Shown: positions 21,427-30,628, counted from the stretch's first letter. The stretch: DNA of 64,000 nt from Chitinophagaceae bacterium (GCA_024707305.1 JANPZZ010000017.1:1-64000), one strand, 5' to 3'. Notes: generated by a model not told the origin, from the letters alone. Program-made: numbers and translations.

Positions 21427-21624
21427 ATGCTGATCATCGATTCAAAAGATTGCGAAAACATCGACAAAGCGCTGAAGAAGTACAAGAAGAAGTTTGAAAA
21501 GTCGAAAACTTTGCTCCAACTGCGTGAGCGTCAGAGCTTCACAAAGCCGTCAGTAAAACGTCGTGGCCAGGTTCTGAAAGCAATCTACAAGCAACAGATC
21601 GCCAGCGGAAAGATCGAGGGGTAA
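21427..21624 (+). CDS. rpsU: Small ribosomal subunit protein bS21
   Basis: The 65-residue basic protein MLIIDSKDCENIDKALKKYKKK... has the bS21 pattern LRERQSFTKPSVKRR. It sits on the 30S platform next to the 16S 3' end. In Bacteroidota it helps sequester the anti-Shine-Dalgarno sequence. I chose the ATG at 21427 because the AAAGGAGGT site is correctly spaced before it. Position ahead of xerC and hpf is the usual order in the phylum. The frame is intact. Confidence 0.95.
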   Translation: MLIIDSKDCENIDKALKKYKKKFEKSKTLLQLRERQSFTKPSVKRRGQVLKAIYKQQIASGKIEG

Positions 21625-21767
21625 TTTCCTTCGCCTCCCAGAAAATATCAAGCTGTGTCTCACCGACGCAGCTTTTTTTATGCCCTACGTTTTCAGACCG
21701 GAAAGTTTATTGTAAAGTCCGGTGTACTTGCCTCAAATCCATGTAATTTCGAAGAGCATCGTCCCCA

Positions 21768-22664
21768 ATGGCAGAAAATCAACACATACAGGACTTTCTC
21801 AACTACCTCCGCTTCGAAAAAAGATATTCGCAGCATACCGTTATTTCTTACGAAACGGATTTGCAACAGTTTACAGATTTCCTTCAGCGTGTTTATGGTT
21901 TGTTGGAACCCGCCGGCGTCCAATCGATGCATATCCGCAGCTGGATGGCCGAAATGAAAGGGGATGAGCAGAGTAGCCGCACCATCGTGCGGAAACTTTC
22001 GTCGCTGCGGTCGTTTTATAAGTTTTTATTGAAGAAAGAGCATATCCAAACAGTTCCAACCGCAGAGATCAGTGCGCCCAAAATCAGGAAGCGGTTACCG
22101 GTTTTTGTGAAAGAGCCTGAAATGAACGAATTGCTGGAAACCCTTTCTAATCATACTGAAGACTGGAAAAGCTGGAATGCCCGTCTGCTGGTCACGCTTT
22201 TTTATGCCACCGGTATGCGGTTGAGCGAACTGATACAGTTAAAGGAAAAGCAGGTAGACCTTTCCCGGATGATATTAAAAGTATTGGGTAAGGGTAACAA
22301 GGAAAGAGTGATTCCCATTCACCCCGAAATAAAAGAATTACTGCAAACTTATGCTGCTGAAAAAAGGAAACGCTTCGAAGTGTTGCCTGACACCGTGCTG
22401 GTTACAGAAAGCGGAAAAAAGTTATATCCCAAGTATGCATATCTCCAGGTGAAGAAATACCTGGGCGAAGCTAGTACACTGGAGAAGAAGAGTCCACACG
22501 TTTTACGCCACAGTTTTGCCACGCATTTACTCAACCATGGTGCCGACCTGAATGCAGTAAAAGAGTTGCTCGGCCATTCGAGCCTGGCGGCCACACAGGT
22601 GTACACCCACAATACCATTGAGAAGCTGAAAGAGGCGCATAAAAAAGCGCATCCCCGCGGATAA
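21768..22664 (+). CDS. xerC: Tyrosine recombinase XerC-like
   Basis: The 298-residue protein has the N-terminal SAM-like core-binding domain and a complete catalytic set: Arg151 (ATGMRLSEL), Lys175 (KVLGKGNK), His244 and Arg247 (HVLRHSFATH), His270 (LLGHSSLAATQ) and Tyr279 (VYTH). It is of the Xer type that resolves chromosome dimers at dif. A location between rpsU and hpf, rather than beside a tRNA or phage genes, argues for the housekeeping enzyme and not a mobile integrase. The frame is intact. Confidence 0.92.
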   Translation: MAENQHIQDFLNYLRFEKRYSQHTVISYETDLQQFTDFLQRVYGLLEPAGVQSMHIRSWMAEMKGDEQSSRTIVRKLSSLRSFYKFLLKKEHIQTVPTAEISAPKIRKRLPVFVKEPEMNELLETLSNHTEDWKSWNARLLVTLFYATGMRLSELIQLKEKQVDLSRMILKVLGKGNKERVIPIHPEIKELLQTYAAEKRKRFEVLPDTVLVTESGKKLYPKYAYLQVKKYLGEASTLEKKSPHVLRHSFATHLLNHGADLNAVKELLGHSSLAATQVYTHNTIEKLKEAHKKAHPRG

Positions 22665-22838
22665 TCTGATGCCCGTTTTAGGGGTAAATTTTTACCATTC
22701 TTTTGTTGTTATTCATCGGCAATTGCAGTACATTCATACAAACAAAACCCTCCCGCCCATGTAAGCAGTTTATCTCTCTCAATTACCAACAAGTTATAGC
22801 TCTTTAAATTATTGTTTCACTGTTTTAAAAATGTGATT

Positions 22839-23140
22839 ATGAACGTAAACATTCAGACAGTTCGATTTGATGCGGATGCAAAAGTTGAAAGACTACATCT
22901 CGAAGAAGCTTCAAAAAGCTGAACACTTTTCATGACCGTATCATCAGTGTTAACGTATTTCTTAAATTAGACAATGTTGTTCATACCATCAAAGACAAGA
23001 TTGCCGAGATCAGGATTCATGTGCCACGACAGGAATTCTTTGTAAAAGCTACGAGCAAGTCATTTGAAGCCTCTTTCGACGATGCGTTTGATTCCATCGT
23101 CAATCAGTTGAAAAGAAAAAAAGAAAAACAAGCGGCCTAA
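22839..23140 (+). CDS. hpf: Ribosome hibernation promoting factor, short form
   Basis: Two extra bases (a G near 22884 and a T in the run near 22930) hide this gene. With both removed it reads as a 99-residue protein: MNVNIQTVRFDADAKL, then KDYISKKLQKAEHFHDRI, VNVFLKLDN, IRIHVPRQEFFVKATSKSFE and DDAFDSIVNQLKRKKEK. This is the HPF/RaiA family, which binds the 30S decoding region and stores ribosomes in stationary phase. The predicted fold is beta-alpha-beta3-alpha. There is no long C-terminal dimerisation domain. Order xerC - hpf - tRNAs - tuf is typical of Bacteroidota. Confidence 0.88.
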
Positions 23141-23145
23141 CGAAT

Positions 23146-23180
23146 ACAAAAGCCCCCGATATCCGGGGGCTTTTGTATTT
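23146..23180 (+). terminator. Intrinsic terminator after hpf
   Basis: A 13-bp perfect stem, ACAAAAGCCCCCG / CGGGGGCTTTTGT around ATATC, begins 6 bases after the hpf stop and is followed by a T-rich tail. Confidence 0.9.
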
Positions 23181-23253
23181 TGCGGCCCCTTTGAGGTGGA
23201 TTAAGTGTTCAACTTGTTGAAAACAAATAAAAAAAAATCCTTCATCAAAATTT

Positions 23254-23281
23254 TTGCAATTGTTAAATTCCCTTACCTTTG
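23254..23281 (+). promoter_or_regulatory. Promoter of the tRNA-tuf operon
   Basis: A -7 element, TACCTTTG (23274-23281), is preceded by TTG (23254-23256) in a T-rich run at a spacing of 17, slightly short of the usual 19-21. It lies about 100 bases before the first tRNA. Confidence 0.65.
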
Positions 23282-23380
23282 CCTTCCCAAAATTTAGGGG
23301 TAGTTCTTTTATACTTTTCCACCCTGTTTATACCGGCTGATGAGAATGAGTCGGGGTAGGAGTGGTAAAAGTTGACAATT

Positions 23381-23453
23381 GCCACTTTAGCTCAGCTGGT
23401 AGAGCAACTGATTTGTAATCAGTAGGTCGTTGGTTCGATTCCGACAAGTGGCT
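23381..23453 (+). tRNA. tRNA-Thr (TGT)
   Basis: This is a 73-nt cloverleaf with acceptor GCCACTT/AAGTGGC, anticodon loop TTTGTAA and T arm TTGGTTCGATTCCGA. It is the first of four tRNAs before tuf. Confidence 0.95.
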
Positions 23454-23476
23454 CAGATAGTTTTTTGAATATAAAC

Positions 23477-23559
23477 GGGCAAGTAGCCAAGTGGCCAACG
23501 GCAACAGACTGTAAATCTGTCCTCTTCGGAGTTCGGTGTTTCGAATCCATCCTTGCCCA
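23477..23559 (+). tRNA. tRNA-Tyr (GTA)
   Basis: This is an 83-nt class II tRNA with a long variable arm. The acceptor is GGGCAAG/CTTGCCC and the anticodon loop CTGTAAA gives GTA. The T arm reads GGTGTTTCGAATCCATCC, where GGTGG would pair fully, so one base may be a sequencing error. Confidence 0.92.
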
Positions 23560-23609
23560 CGCTTCAAGCGTGAATTGGAAGCATGTACCTTTTTTTCCCT
23601 AGAATTTTA

Positions 23610-23682
23610 GCGGGAGTAGCTCATTTGGTAGAGCGATAGCCTTCCAAGCTATAGGTGGCGAGTTCGAGCCTCGTCTCCCGCT
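23610..23682 (+). tRNA. tRNA-Gly (TCC)
   Basis: This is a 73-nt cloverleaf with acceptor GCGGGAG/CTCCCGC, anticodon loop CTTCCAA and T arm GCGAGTTCGAGCCTCGT. Confidence 0.95.
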
Positions 23683-23707
23683 CATTTGAGCCTTGACGAG
23701 AATTTTT

Positions 23708-23779
<72 letters not shown>

Positions 23780-23835
23780 CAGCATCTGAGAGTTGATTCG
23801 TGAAATGTGCGAATGATTTGAAAATGGAGACAACC

Positions 23836-23886
23836 GGGTTTATTGTTTATAAAAGCTGTAAACAATAAACTTTTAACAATAAACCC
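23836..23886 (+). promoter_or_regulatory. tuf leader with two mutually exclusive hairpins
   Basis: The segment GGGTTTATTGTTTA (23836-23849) can pair its last 12 bases with TAAACAATAAAC (23859-23870) or its first 12 with AACAATAAACCC (23875-23886). Both are perfect 12-bp stems, and they cannot form together. The element lies between tRNA-Thr and tuf, 35-85 bases before the tuf start. It could be an RNA switch, a processing site, or one more word-array hairpin (family G). Confidence 0.6.
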
Positions 23887-23920
23887 TAAACATCAAGTAC
23901 AACTTTAAAAACACATAACA

Positions 23921-25114
23921 ATGTCAAAAGAGACCTTTAAGAGGGACAAACCTCACGTAAACATTGGTACCATTGGTCACGTTGACCATGGTAAAGACCA
24001 CTTTGACTGCCGCTATTACCGAGATCCTTTCTAAGAAAGGTCTTGCGACAGCAGAGAAATATGATGAAATCGACGGTGCGCCTGAAGAGAAAGAGCGTGG
24101 TATCACCATCAACACTGCTCACGTTGAGTATCAGACTGACACTCGTCACTATGCACACGTGGATTGTCCTGGTCACGCTGACTATGTAAAAAATATGATT
24201 ACGGGTGCTGCCCAGATGGACGGCGCTATCCTCGTGGTAGCTGCTACCGATGGTCCTATGCCCCAAACGAAAGAGCACATCCTGCTTGCCCGTCAGGTAG
24301 GTGTACCTCGTATCGTTGTATTCATGAACAAAGTAGACCTGGTTGACGATCCTGAACTGCTTGACCTGGTTGAAATGGAAATCCGCGATGAGCTGACAAA
24401 ACGCGGTTTCGACGGCGATACACACCAATCATTAAAGGTTCTGCAACCGGTGCGCTCGCTGGCGAGCCTCAGTGGGTAGAAAAAATCGACGAACTGATGG
24501 CTGCTGTAGATGAATACATTCCACTGCCTCCCCGTCCGGTTGATCTGCCGTTCCTGATGTCTGTTGAAGACGTATTCTCTATCACTGGTCGTGGTACTGT
24601 TGCTACCGGCCGTATCGAAAGCGGTCGCGTTAAAACTGGTGAAGGTGTTGAAATCGTTGGTCTCATCGCCGCTCCGCTGACTTCTAACTGTAACAGGTGT
24701 GGAAATGTTCCAAAAACTGCTGGACGAAGGTGAAGCTGGTGACAACGCCGGTCTGCTGCTCCGCGGTATTGAGAAAACTCAAATCCGTCGCGGTATGGTA
24801 ATCTGTAAGCCTGGTTCTATCACTCCTCACACTGAGTTCAAATGCGAAGTTTACGTACTGAGCAAAGATGAGGGTGGTCGTCACACACCATTCTTCAACA
24901 AATACCGCCCTCAGTTCTACTTCCGTACTACAGACGTAACTGGTGAAGTAGTACTGCCTGAACGCAGGTACTGAAGATGGTTATGCCTGGTGATAACACT
25001 TCCCTGAACGTTAAGCTGATTCAGCCTATCGCGATGGAAAAAGGTCTGAAATTCGCCATCCGCGAAGGCGGCCGTACCGTAGGTGCGGGTCAGGTAACTG
25101 AGATCATTAAATAA
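23921..25114 (+). CDS. tuf: Elongation factor Tu
   Basis: EF-Tu delivers aminoacyl-tRNA to the ribosome. It starts [25 protein letters not shown], and G1 (GHVDHGK), G3 (DCPGHADY) and G4 (NKVD) are present, as are domain 2 ([16 protein letters not shown]) and domain 3 ending [20 protein letters not shown]. About 395 residues when reconstructed. Four indels break the frame, near 23998 (extra G inside the P-loop), 24422, 24690 and 24965. A cell cannot live without EF-Tu, so these are strong proof of sequence error unless a second copy exists. The only gap before it is the structured leader. Confidence 0.96.
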
Positions 25115-25126
25115 AAGGCCCCTCCT

Positions 25127-25155
25127 AAGTCCTCCCTTTGGGAGGACTTTTTTCG
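25127..25155 (+). terminator. Intrinsic terminator after tuf
   Basis: A stem AAGTCCTCCC / GGGAGGACTT with a TTT loop is followed by a T run, 13 bases after the tuf stop. Confidence 0.9.
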
Positions 25156-25280
25156 GGAGACTTTAATACCTTTGCAAAGTACTTGGGCAACCCCCGGGTA
25201 CTTTGTTTTTAAGAAGTATTTTTATTTTATTTGAAGCTCCAAAAGCCTCTCTTTTGGGAAAGTTTGAAAGGGCTTCTTAT

Positions 25281-25351
25281 ACGGGCATAGTTCAATGGCA
25301 GAATAGCGGTCTCCAAAACCGTTGATGGGAGTTCGAATCTCTCTGCCCGTG
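25281..25351 (+). tRNA. tRNA-Trp (CCA)
   Basis: This is a 71-nt cloverleaf with acceptor ACGGGCA/TGCCCGT, anticodon loop CTCCAAA, T arm GGGAGTTCGAATCTCTC and discriminator G. Its position between tuf and secE is conserved in Bacteroidota. Confidence 0.95.
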
Positions 25352-25411
25352 CTTTAAGTTGTACGATTTACGACAAAACGTGAGCGGATAACATAAAACA
25401 AAAACGTAAAC

Positions 25412-25607
25412 ATGAACAAATTTTCAAACTACGTACGTGACTCCTACAAGGAGCTGACGACAAAAAGTGAGCTGGCCTACATGGTCTCAGCTGCAGCAGT
25501 CAACCATGATCGTACTGGTGGCTACCATCCTGATTACGTTGATGGTTTCTGCTATGGACTTTGCTGCTGGTGGTGTGCTCTCGTATGTTTACAACATTCT
25601 TTATTAA
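25412..25607 (+). CDS. secE: Preprotein translocase subunit SecE
   Basis: SecE is the small essential clamp of the SecYEG channel. The N-terminus MNKFSNYVRDSYKELTTK is followed, after removal of one extra A in the run near 25465, by VSWPTWSQLQQSTMIVLVA (the conserved amphipathic helix and WPT motif) and one membrane segment, ending GGVLSYVYNILY. Reconstructed length is 64 residues, normal for the phylum. It ends 10 bases before nusG. Confidence 0.93.
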
Positions 25608-25617
25608 AGGCTAGTTA

Positions 25618-26203
25618 ATGGAAGCGACAACAACCAATACGGAAAACGCACAGCAACAGGAAACCAAATGGTTCGTGTTGCGTGTGGTTAGCGGTAAGGA
25701 ACGCAAGGTGAAAGAATACCTGGATAAGGAAATTTCCCGTGGCGGATGGAGTGAAGTGGTTAAACAGGTCTTCCTGCCGGTTGAAAAAGTATACAAAGTA
25801 CAAAACGGGAAAAAAGTAATGCGCGAGCGTAACTATTATCCCGGTTATGTAATGATAGAAGTGATTGATGGAAAGCTGAATGATGACCTGCGCGACACCA
25901 TCAAAAACACCAATAGCGTTATTCATTTCCTCGGAAAAGATAACCCCATTGCACTCCGCAAAGCTGAAGTAAACAAAATGCTCGGCAAAATGGATGAAAT
26001 GGCGGAAGCTGGCGGCGCAAGCATGAGCGAACCATTCATCGTTGGCGAAACCATCAAGATCATTGAAGGTGCCTTCAACGACTTTAATGGGGTGATTGAA
26101 GAAGTGAACGACGAAAAAGAAAAAGCTGAAAGTAACCGTGAAGATATTCGGTCGCTCCACACCAGTAGAGTTGACTTATATGCAGGTAGAAAAGATCAGC
26201 TAA
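25618..26203 (+). CDS. nusG: Transcription termination/antitermination factor NusG
   Basis: The NGN domain is clear (KWFVLRVVSGKERKVKEYLD, RNYYPGYVMIEV, VIHFLGKDNPIALRKAEV). The C-terminal KOW domain (FIVGETIKIIEGAFNDFNGVIEEV) continues, after an indel near 26128, with VTVKIFGRSTPVELTYMQVEKIS to a TAA at 26201. In the uncorrected frame translation would run to 26220 with a wrong tail. NusG joins RNA polymerase to the ribosome and to Rho. It is the last gene of the tuf-tRNA-secE-nusG block before an inserted gene. Confidence 0.93.
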
Positions 26204-26228
26204 GACGAGCTTACCTGTAAAAGTTGCA

Positions 26229-26299
26229 ATTTGCGGTTTGCAGTTTGCAGTTAGTGTTGAAAACCGCTAACGGCAATTTGCAAACCGCAATTTTTTTGA
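26229..26299 (+). repeat. Word-array hairpin, family F (TTTGCGG/TTTGCAG), terminator-like
   Basis: AATTGCGGTTTGCA (26229-26242) pairs perfectly with TGCAAACCGCAATT (26279-26292), and TTTTT follows. The left arm repeats the word TTTGCAG. It follows nusG directly and ends just before the LtaS-like ATG, so it may end or attenuate transcription at that point. Confidence 0.75.
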
Positions 26300-26300
26300 G

Positions 26301-28145
26301 ATGTTATCCAAACTCAGATTTCTACTTTTTTACTACCTCGGCTGGCTCGCTTTCTTCGAATGCATGCGGCTCTGCTTCGTATTGTATCACGTTGATAAAT
26401 CTGCCGGCATCCCATTCTCCGAAATTTCAGGAAGCTTCTGGTATGGACTGCGAATGGATCTTTCGGTTGCGGCCTATATCCTGGTTCCGGTTTGCCTCTT
26501 TGTAATACTCAGCCTGTTGATCCGTTTTTTTCAGCGACCGCTGGTTTACCGAATTTATACCTCCGTTATTTTACTGATCGTTTTACTGATATGCCTTTCC
26601 GACCTGGAAATGTACAATGCCTGGGGATTTCGGATTGATGCGGGGCCGTTACGTTTTTTATCGACACCGCGCGAAGTGATGGCCTCCATCGCACATCTTC
26701 CGCTATGCTGGATTTTCCTGGTTTTTATAATCGTCTACACACTCTTTTATTTGGCATTCCGGTGGTTGTTGAAACGAACATTTTTTGCTTTACAACAAAA
26801 CCGTCGCTGGATAACCGGATTTGTTTTATTACTTGTTACCGGCTCACTGATATTACCCATACGCGGGGGATGGCAACTTGCGCCGTTGAACCAGAGCGCT
26901 GTTTATTTCTCCCAACACCAGTTTGCGAACCACGCCGCTGTTAACGCTTCCTGGAATTTGTTACACAGCGTTTTTAGCAAGGCCAACGTAAAGAAGAATC
27001 CGTATCTCTATTTCTCAGCAGAAGAAAGTAAAAAGCGCGTGGATAGTTTATATGCCTCGAATGGATCAACAGAACATTGGATTGCTGCAAGCGACAGCAC
27101 GCCCGTAAACGTAGTAATTGTAATTTTGGGAGAGTTTCACTTCCAAAGCAGTTGGGCTGCATCACAATGGCGTAGAAATAACACCGCGATTTAACCAGCT
27201 CTTAAATGAGGGCATTTATTTTGATAACCTCTATGCAAGTGGCGACCGTACTAATAAAGGAGTGCCTGCTGTACTGAGTGGTTACCCTGCCATGCCCAAT
27301 ACGACCATTATTCATAACCCGGCGAAATCAGCCAAACTGAACACACTTACACAGGAGCTGGCAGCCAAAGGATATACAACCAGTTTTATCTATGGTGGCG
27401 AGCCGGAATTTGCAAACATCAAGTCTTATCTCGTTCATGCAGGATTCAATACGATTCTGGGGCGAAATGATTTTAGTGAGAAAGACATGAATTCCAAATG
27501 GGGCGCCCACGATGGTGTGGTGATGGAACGTGTGATGAAAGAGCTCGAACAACAAACTTCACCGTTTTTTACTACATGGCTTACGTTGAGTAGTCATGAG
27601 CCTTTTTGAAACACCTGACGAAACGGTTATTGTCGGGAAAGACAACACGGCACGTTTTCTGAATTCTGTAAATTATACTGATAAAGTGATCGGGCAGTTT
27701 GTAGACCGTTGCAGGCAGCAGCCCTGGTGGAGCAATTCGGTGCTGGTGATTATTGGCGACCATGGGCATCCATTGCCACGTGCCGATTTCAGGGCTGAAG
27801 ATTTTCACATACCGATGCTCTGGCTGGGAGGTGCGTTGCAAAAACCTGCTTTCCGTTATTCGGCACCTGCGTCACAACTGGACCTTGCGGCGACCTTGCT
27901 GCAACAGGTTACGGGTGCCGGAGGCCGTTTTCCATTCAGTAAAAATCTGGCGGACAGCACTATACAGCAGTGGGCATTTTTCAATTTCAATGATGGATTT
28001 GGCTGGGTAGATAAGAAAGGCAGCGTGATATATGATAATACGGGCAGGAGGGAAGTGGCGCGTAAAGGGGGAAGTGACGCCGGAGGCGTTGCGTGCTGGC
28101 CAGGCGATGCAGCAGGTAAGTTTCCAGGATTTTATGGAAAAATAG
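26301..28145 (+). CDS. LtaS-family membrane sulfatase/phosphoglycerol transferase-like protein
   Basis: Five hydrophobic segments fill the first ~210 residues (FLLFYYLGWLAFFECMRLCFV through FVLLLVTGSLILPI). A sulfatase-fold domain follows: VNVVIVIL with ESF starts it, SGDRTNKGVPAVLSG gives the nucleophile Thr, and VLVIIGDHGHPLPRADF the metal site. This is the lipoteichoic-acid synthase architecture, which in Gram-negatives often acts on other glycerol- or ethanolamine-phosphate groups. Indels near 27130, 27605 and 28068; with the last corrected the protein ends AMQQVSFQDFMEK at 28145. Its position between nusG and rplK is unusual. Confidence 0.85.
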
Positions 28146-28189
28146 GCCTGGCCTGGGTTTCAGGCAATTTATTTGGAAAATGAAATTCC

Positions 28190-28216
28190 TTGTTTCTTAA
28201 TATTTCACTACATTTG
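28190..28216 (+). promoter_or_regulatory. Promoter of the rplK operon
   Basis: A -7 element, TACATTTG (28209-28216), has a weak -33 TTG at 28190-28192 (spacing 16). It gives rplK-rplA-rplJ-rplL a promoter separate from nusG. Confidence 0.6.
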
Positions 28217-28240
28217 CAACCCCAATTAGTTCTTTAGCAG

Positions 28241-28257
28241 TTCCGGGCGAACCGGAA
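28241..28257 (+). promoter_or_regulatory. Hairpin in the rplK leader
   Basis: The leader from ~28220 to 28330 is ~110 nt and contains TTCCGG-GCGAA-CCGGAA. In other bacteria, L1 binds this leader to repress rplK-rplA. The exact L1 site cannot be assigned here. Confidence 0.35.
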
Positions 28258-28330
28258 AAGCGGAATTTGGGAGACTAAGTAATTGATCCTCACGAGAGAT
28301 GAAAGGTCGTTAACACCAAAAAGTATTATT

Positions 28331-28774
28331 ATGGCAAAAGAAATCACCGGCTATGTAAAGCTGCAGGTGAAGGGTGGCCAGGCCAACCCTGCACCTCCGA
28401 TCGGTCCAGCACTGGGTTCCAAGGGTATCAACATCATGGAATTCTGTAAGCAGTTCAATGCAAGAACGCAGGACAAAATGGGAAAGGTACTTCCCGTACT
28501 CATCACTGTTTATACTGACAAGAGCTTCGAGTTTATTATTAAAACTCCTCCCGCAGCGATTCAGCTGATGGAAGCCGCTAAAATTCAGACAGGTTCCAAA
28601 GAAAGCAACCGCGTTAAAGTGGGCAAGGTAAACTGGGAACAGATTGAGGCAATTGCAAAAGACAAGATGCCTGATCTGAACTGTTTCACCGTGGAAAGCG
28701 CCATGAAAATGGTTGCTGGTACAGCACGCAGCCTGGGACTCAACGTAGAAGGTAAAGCTCCCTGGGAAAATTAA
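28331..28774 (+). CDS. rplK: Large ribosomal subunit protein uL11
   Basis: The 147-residue protein begins [29 protein letters not shown], the standard N-terminus; an upstream in-frame extension has no family match, so I start at 28331. The C-terminal rRNA-binding domain ([28 protein letters not shown]) is complete. It forms the GTPase-associated stalk base with L10 and L7/L12. First gene of its operon. Confidence 0.97.
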   Translation: MAKEITGYVKLQVKGGQANPAPPIGPALGSKGINIMEFCKQFNARTQDKMGKVLPVLITVYTDKSFEFIIKTPPAAIQLMEAAKIQTGSKESNRVKVGKVNWEQIEAIAKDKMPDLNCFTVESAMKMVAGTARSLGLNVEGKAPWEN

Positions 28775-28861
28775 ATTGCTTATCCGCTGAGGCAATTGCT
28801 AAAGCGGATGGATCACCAACCCGCCGTAGCAATTGCGAAGGCAGGAAAAAAATGAACTAAA

Positions 28862-29556
28862 ATGGCATTCATCAGTAAAAAAAGAAAAGTTGCCAATACC
28901 AAGGTAGACGGCAACAAAACATACTCCCTCAAGGAAGCTTCTTCGCTGGTAAAAGAAATTTCTACCTGCAAGTTTGACGCTTCTGTTGACCTGCACGTAC
29001 GCCTGGGCGTTGACCCAAAGAAAGCTGATCAGGCAATCCGCGGAACAGTAACCCTGCCTCATGGTACGGGTAAAACCAAGCGTGTGCTGGTACTTTGCAC
29101 CCCGATAAAGAAGCCGAAGCAAAAAATGCAGGTGCTGATTATGTGGGCCTTGACGAATTCGTACAAAAAATCGAAGGCGGATGGGTAGACGTTGATGTGA
29201 TCATCGCTACTCCTTCTGTAATGCCTAAGATTGGTAAACTGGGTAAAGTGCTCGGTCCTCGTAACCTGATGCCAAACCCTAAAACCGGTACGGTTACCAA
29301 CGACGTTGCAAACGCTATCAACGACGTAAAAGGTGGTAAGATCGCTTTCAAGGTTGACAAAGTAGGTATCATTCACGCATCGATCGGCCGCGTAAGCTTC
29401 GCGCCCGAAAAAATTGCTGAAAACAGCCAGGAATTCCTGAATGCAATCATCAAGGCTAAACCTTCAACTGCAAAAGGAACTTACCTGAAAGGAATCAGCA
29501 TGGCCAGCTCAATGAGCCCCGGCATCGCGATCGATACCAAAGCATTTGTTCACTAA
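28862..29556 (+). CDS. rplA: Large ribosomal subunit protein uL1
   Basis: The ~231-residue protein opens [14 protein letters not shown] and has [35 protein letters not shown] and [21 protein letters not shown], all conserved L1 segments. One base is missing in a C run near 29102, which breaks the frame. L1 moves the E-site tRNA and usually represses its own operon by binding its leader. Confidence 0.96.
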
Positions 29557-29590
29557 GCCTATTTAATCGTAGGGTCAAAAAATTATCAAA

Positions 29591-30127
29591 ATGACTAAAG
29601 AACAAAAAAACGAAGTGATCGAGCTGCTGAAAAGTAAGTTCGAACAATATAACAACTTTTACATCGCCGATACTGAATCGCTGACTGTAGCACAAGTTGG
29701 TAAACTGCGCCGCGCCTGCTTCAGCAAAGAGGTAGAAATGAAAGTGGCTAAAAATACACTTATCCGCAAAGCGCTGGAATCACTCGACAGTGAAAAATAT
29801 GCCGGAGTTTATGACTCACTGCATAAAGTAACTGCCCTGATGTTTTCTGAAAACCCCAAGGAACCTGCGCTGATCATCAGCTCATTCCGTAAGGAGTCAA
29901 ACACAGAACGCCCTGTATTGAAAGCAGCCTTCATCAATGGAGATATTTACACAGGCGATGACAACCTGAAAGCACTGACACAGATCAAAACCAAAAACGA
30001 GCTTATCGGCGAAGTTATCGGTCTGTTGCAGTCGCCTGCTAAACGCGTACTGGCAGCTTTATTGCACCACCACGAGCAGAAAGCCGGTGGAGCGGAAGCA
30101 CCAGCAGCAGAAGCAGCAGCTGAATAA
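29591..30127 (+). CDS. rplJ: Large ribosomal subunit protein uL10
   Basis: The 178-residue protein is intact. The N-terminal rRNA-binding half has FYIADTESLTVAQVGKLRRACF and KVAKNTLIRKAL. The C-terminal helix that carries L7/L12 dimers ends in an Ala/Glu-rich tail. It starts 34 bases after rplA. Confidence 0.96.
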   Translation: MTKEQKNEVIELLKSKFEQYNNFYIADTESLTVAQVGKLRRACFSKEVEMKVAKNTLIRKALESLDSEKYAGVYDSLHKVTALMFSENPKEPALIISSFRKESNTERPVLKAAFINGDIYTGDDNLKALTQIKTKNELIGEVIGLLQSPAKRVLAALLHHHEQKAGGAEAPAAEAAAE

Positions 30128-30134
30128 AAAATTA

Positions 30135-30152
30135 GTTGTTGCTCGCAACAAC
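30135..30152 (+). promoter_or_regulatory. Hairpin between rplJ and rplL
   Basis: GTTGTTG-CTCG-CAACAAC forms a 7-bp stem with a tetraloop 7 bases after the rplJ stop, followed by CCGATTTTT. It could attenuate or mark an RNase site that raises rplL over rplJ; this is inference. Confidence 0.45.
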
Positions 30153-30253
30153 CCGATTTTTATACTGGCCGGATCGTTAAAGGCACCTAATAATTTTTTT
30201 AAACTCTCCGCCGGAGTTCTAAACTATGAAGGCGGAAAAAAATTGAAGCAAAA

Positions 30254-30628
30254 ATGGCAGACGTAAAAGCATTAGCTGAAAGCCTGGTAGGCTTAACAGT
30301 AAAGGAAGTACAGGAACTGGCTGACTTCCTGAAATCAGAATATGGTATCGAACCAGCAGCAGCTGCTGTAGTAGTAGCAGCAGGCGGCGACGGTGGCGGT
30401 GCTGCAGCTGAAGAAAAAACAGCATTCGACGTAATCCTGAAAAGCGGTGGTGCTTCTAAACTGAACGTAGTTAAGATCGTTAAAGATCTGACTGGTCTCG
30501 GTCTGAAAGAAGCGAAAGACCTGGTTGATGGTGCTCCCAAGCCTGTTAAAGAAGGTGTTTCTAAAGCAGAAGCTGAAGAAATCGCAGCTAAGCTGAAAGA
30601 AGCTGGCGCCGACGTTGAAGTTGCTTAA
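30254..30628 (+). CDS. rplL: Large ribosomal subunit protein bL12
   Basis: The 124-residue acidic protein has the N-terminal dimerisation helix ([23 protein letters not shown]), an Ala/Gly-rich hinge and the factor-binding C-terminal domain ([41 protein letters not shown]). The frame is intact. It ends the operon, 25 bases before a strong terminator. Confidence 0.97.
   Translation: MADVKALAESLVGLTVKEVQELADFLKSEYGIEPAAAAVVVAAGGDGGGAAAEEKTAFDVILKSGGASKLNVVKIVKDLTGLGLKEAKDLVDGAPKPVKEGVSKAEAEEIAAKLKEAGADVEVA

Noticed and set aside
21768..22664. XerC-like gene as a mobile-element integrase
   Set aside because: It sits in the conserved rpsU-xerC-hpf order with no cargo or att repeats around it.
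23477..23559. Degenerate tRNA-Tyr
   Set aside because: Only one T-stem position looks unusual. The acceptor, anticodon and variable arms are normal, so a single sequencing error is more likely.
23921..25114. Programmed frameshifting in tuf and rpoB
   Set aside because: Shifts go both ways, occur in ordinary or homopolymer sequence, and affect many unrelated genes at random positions. Sequence error is simpler.
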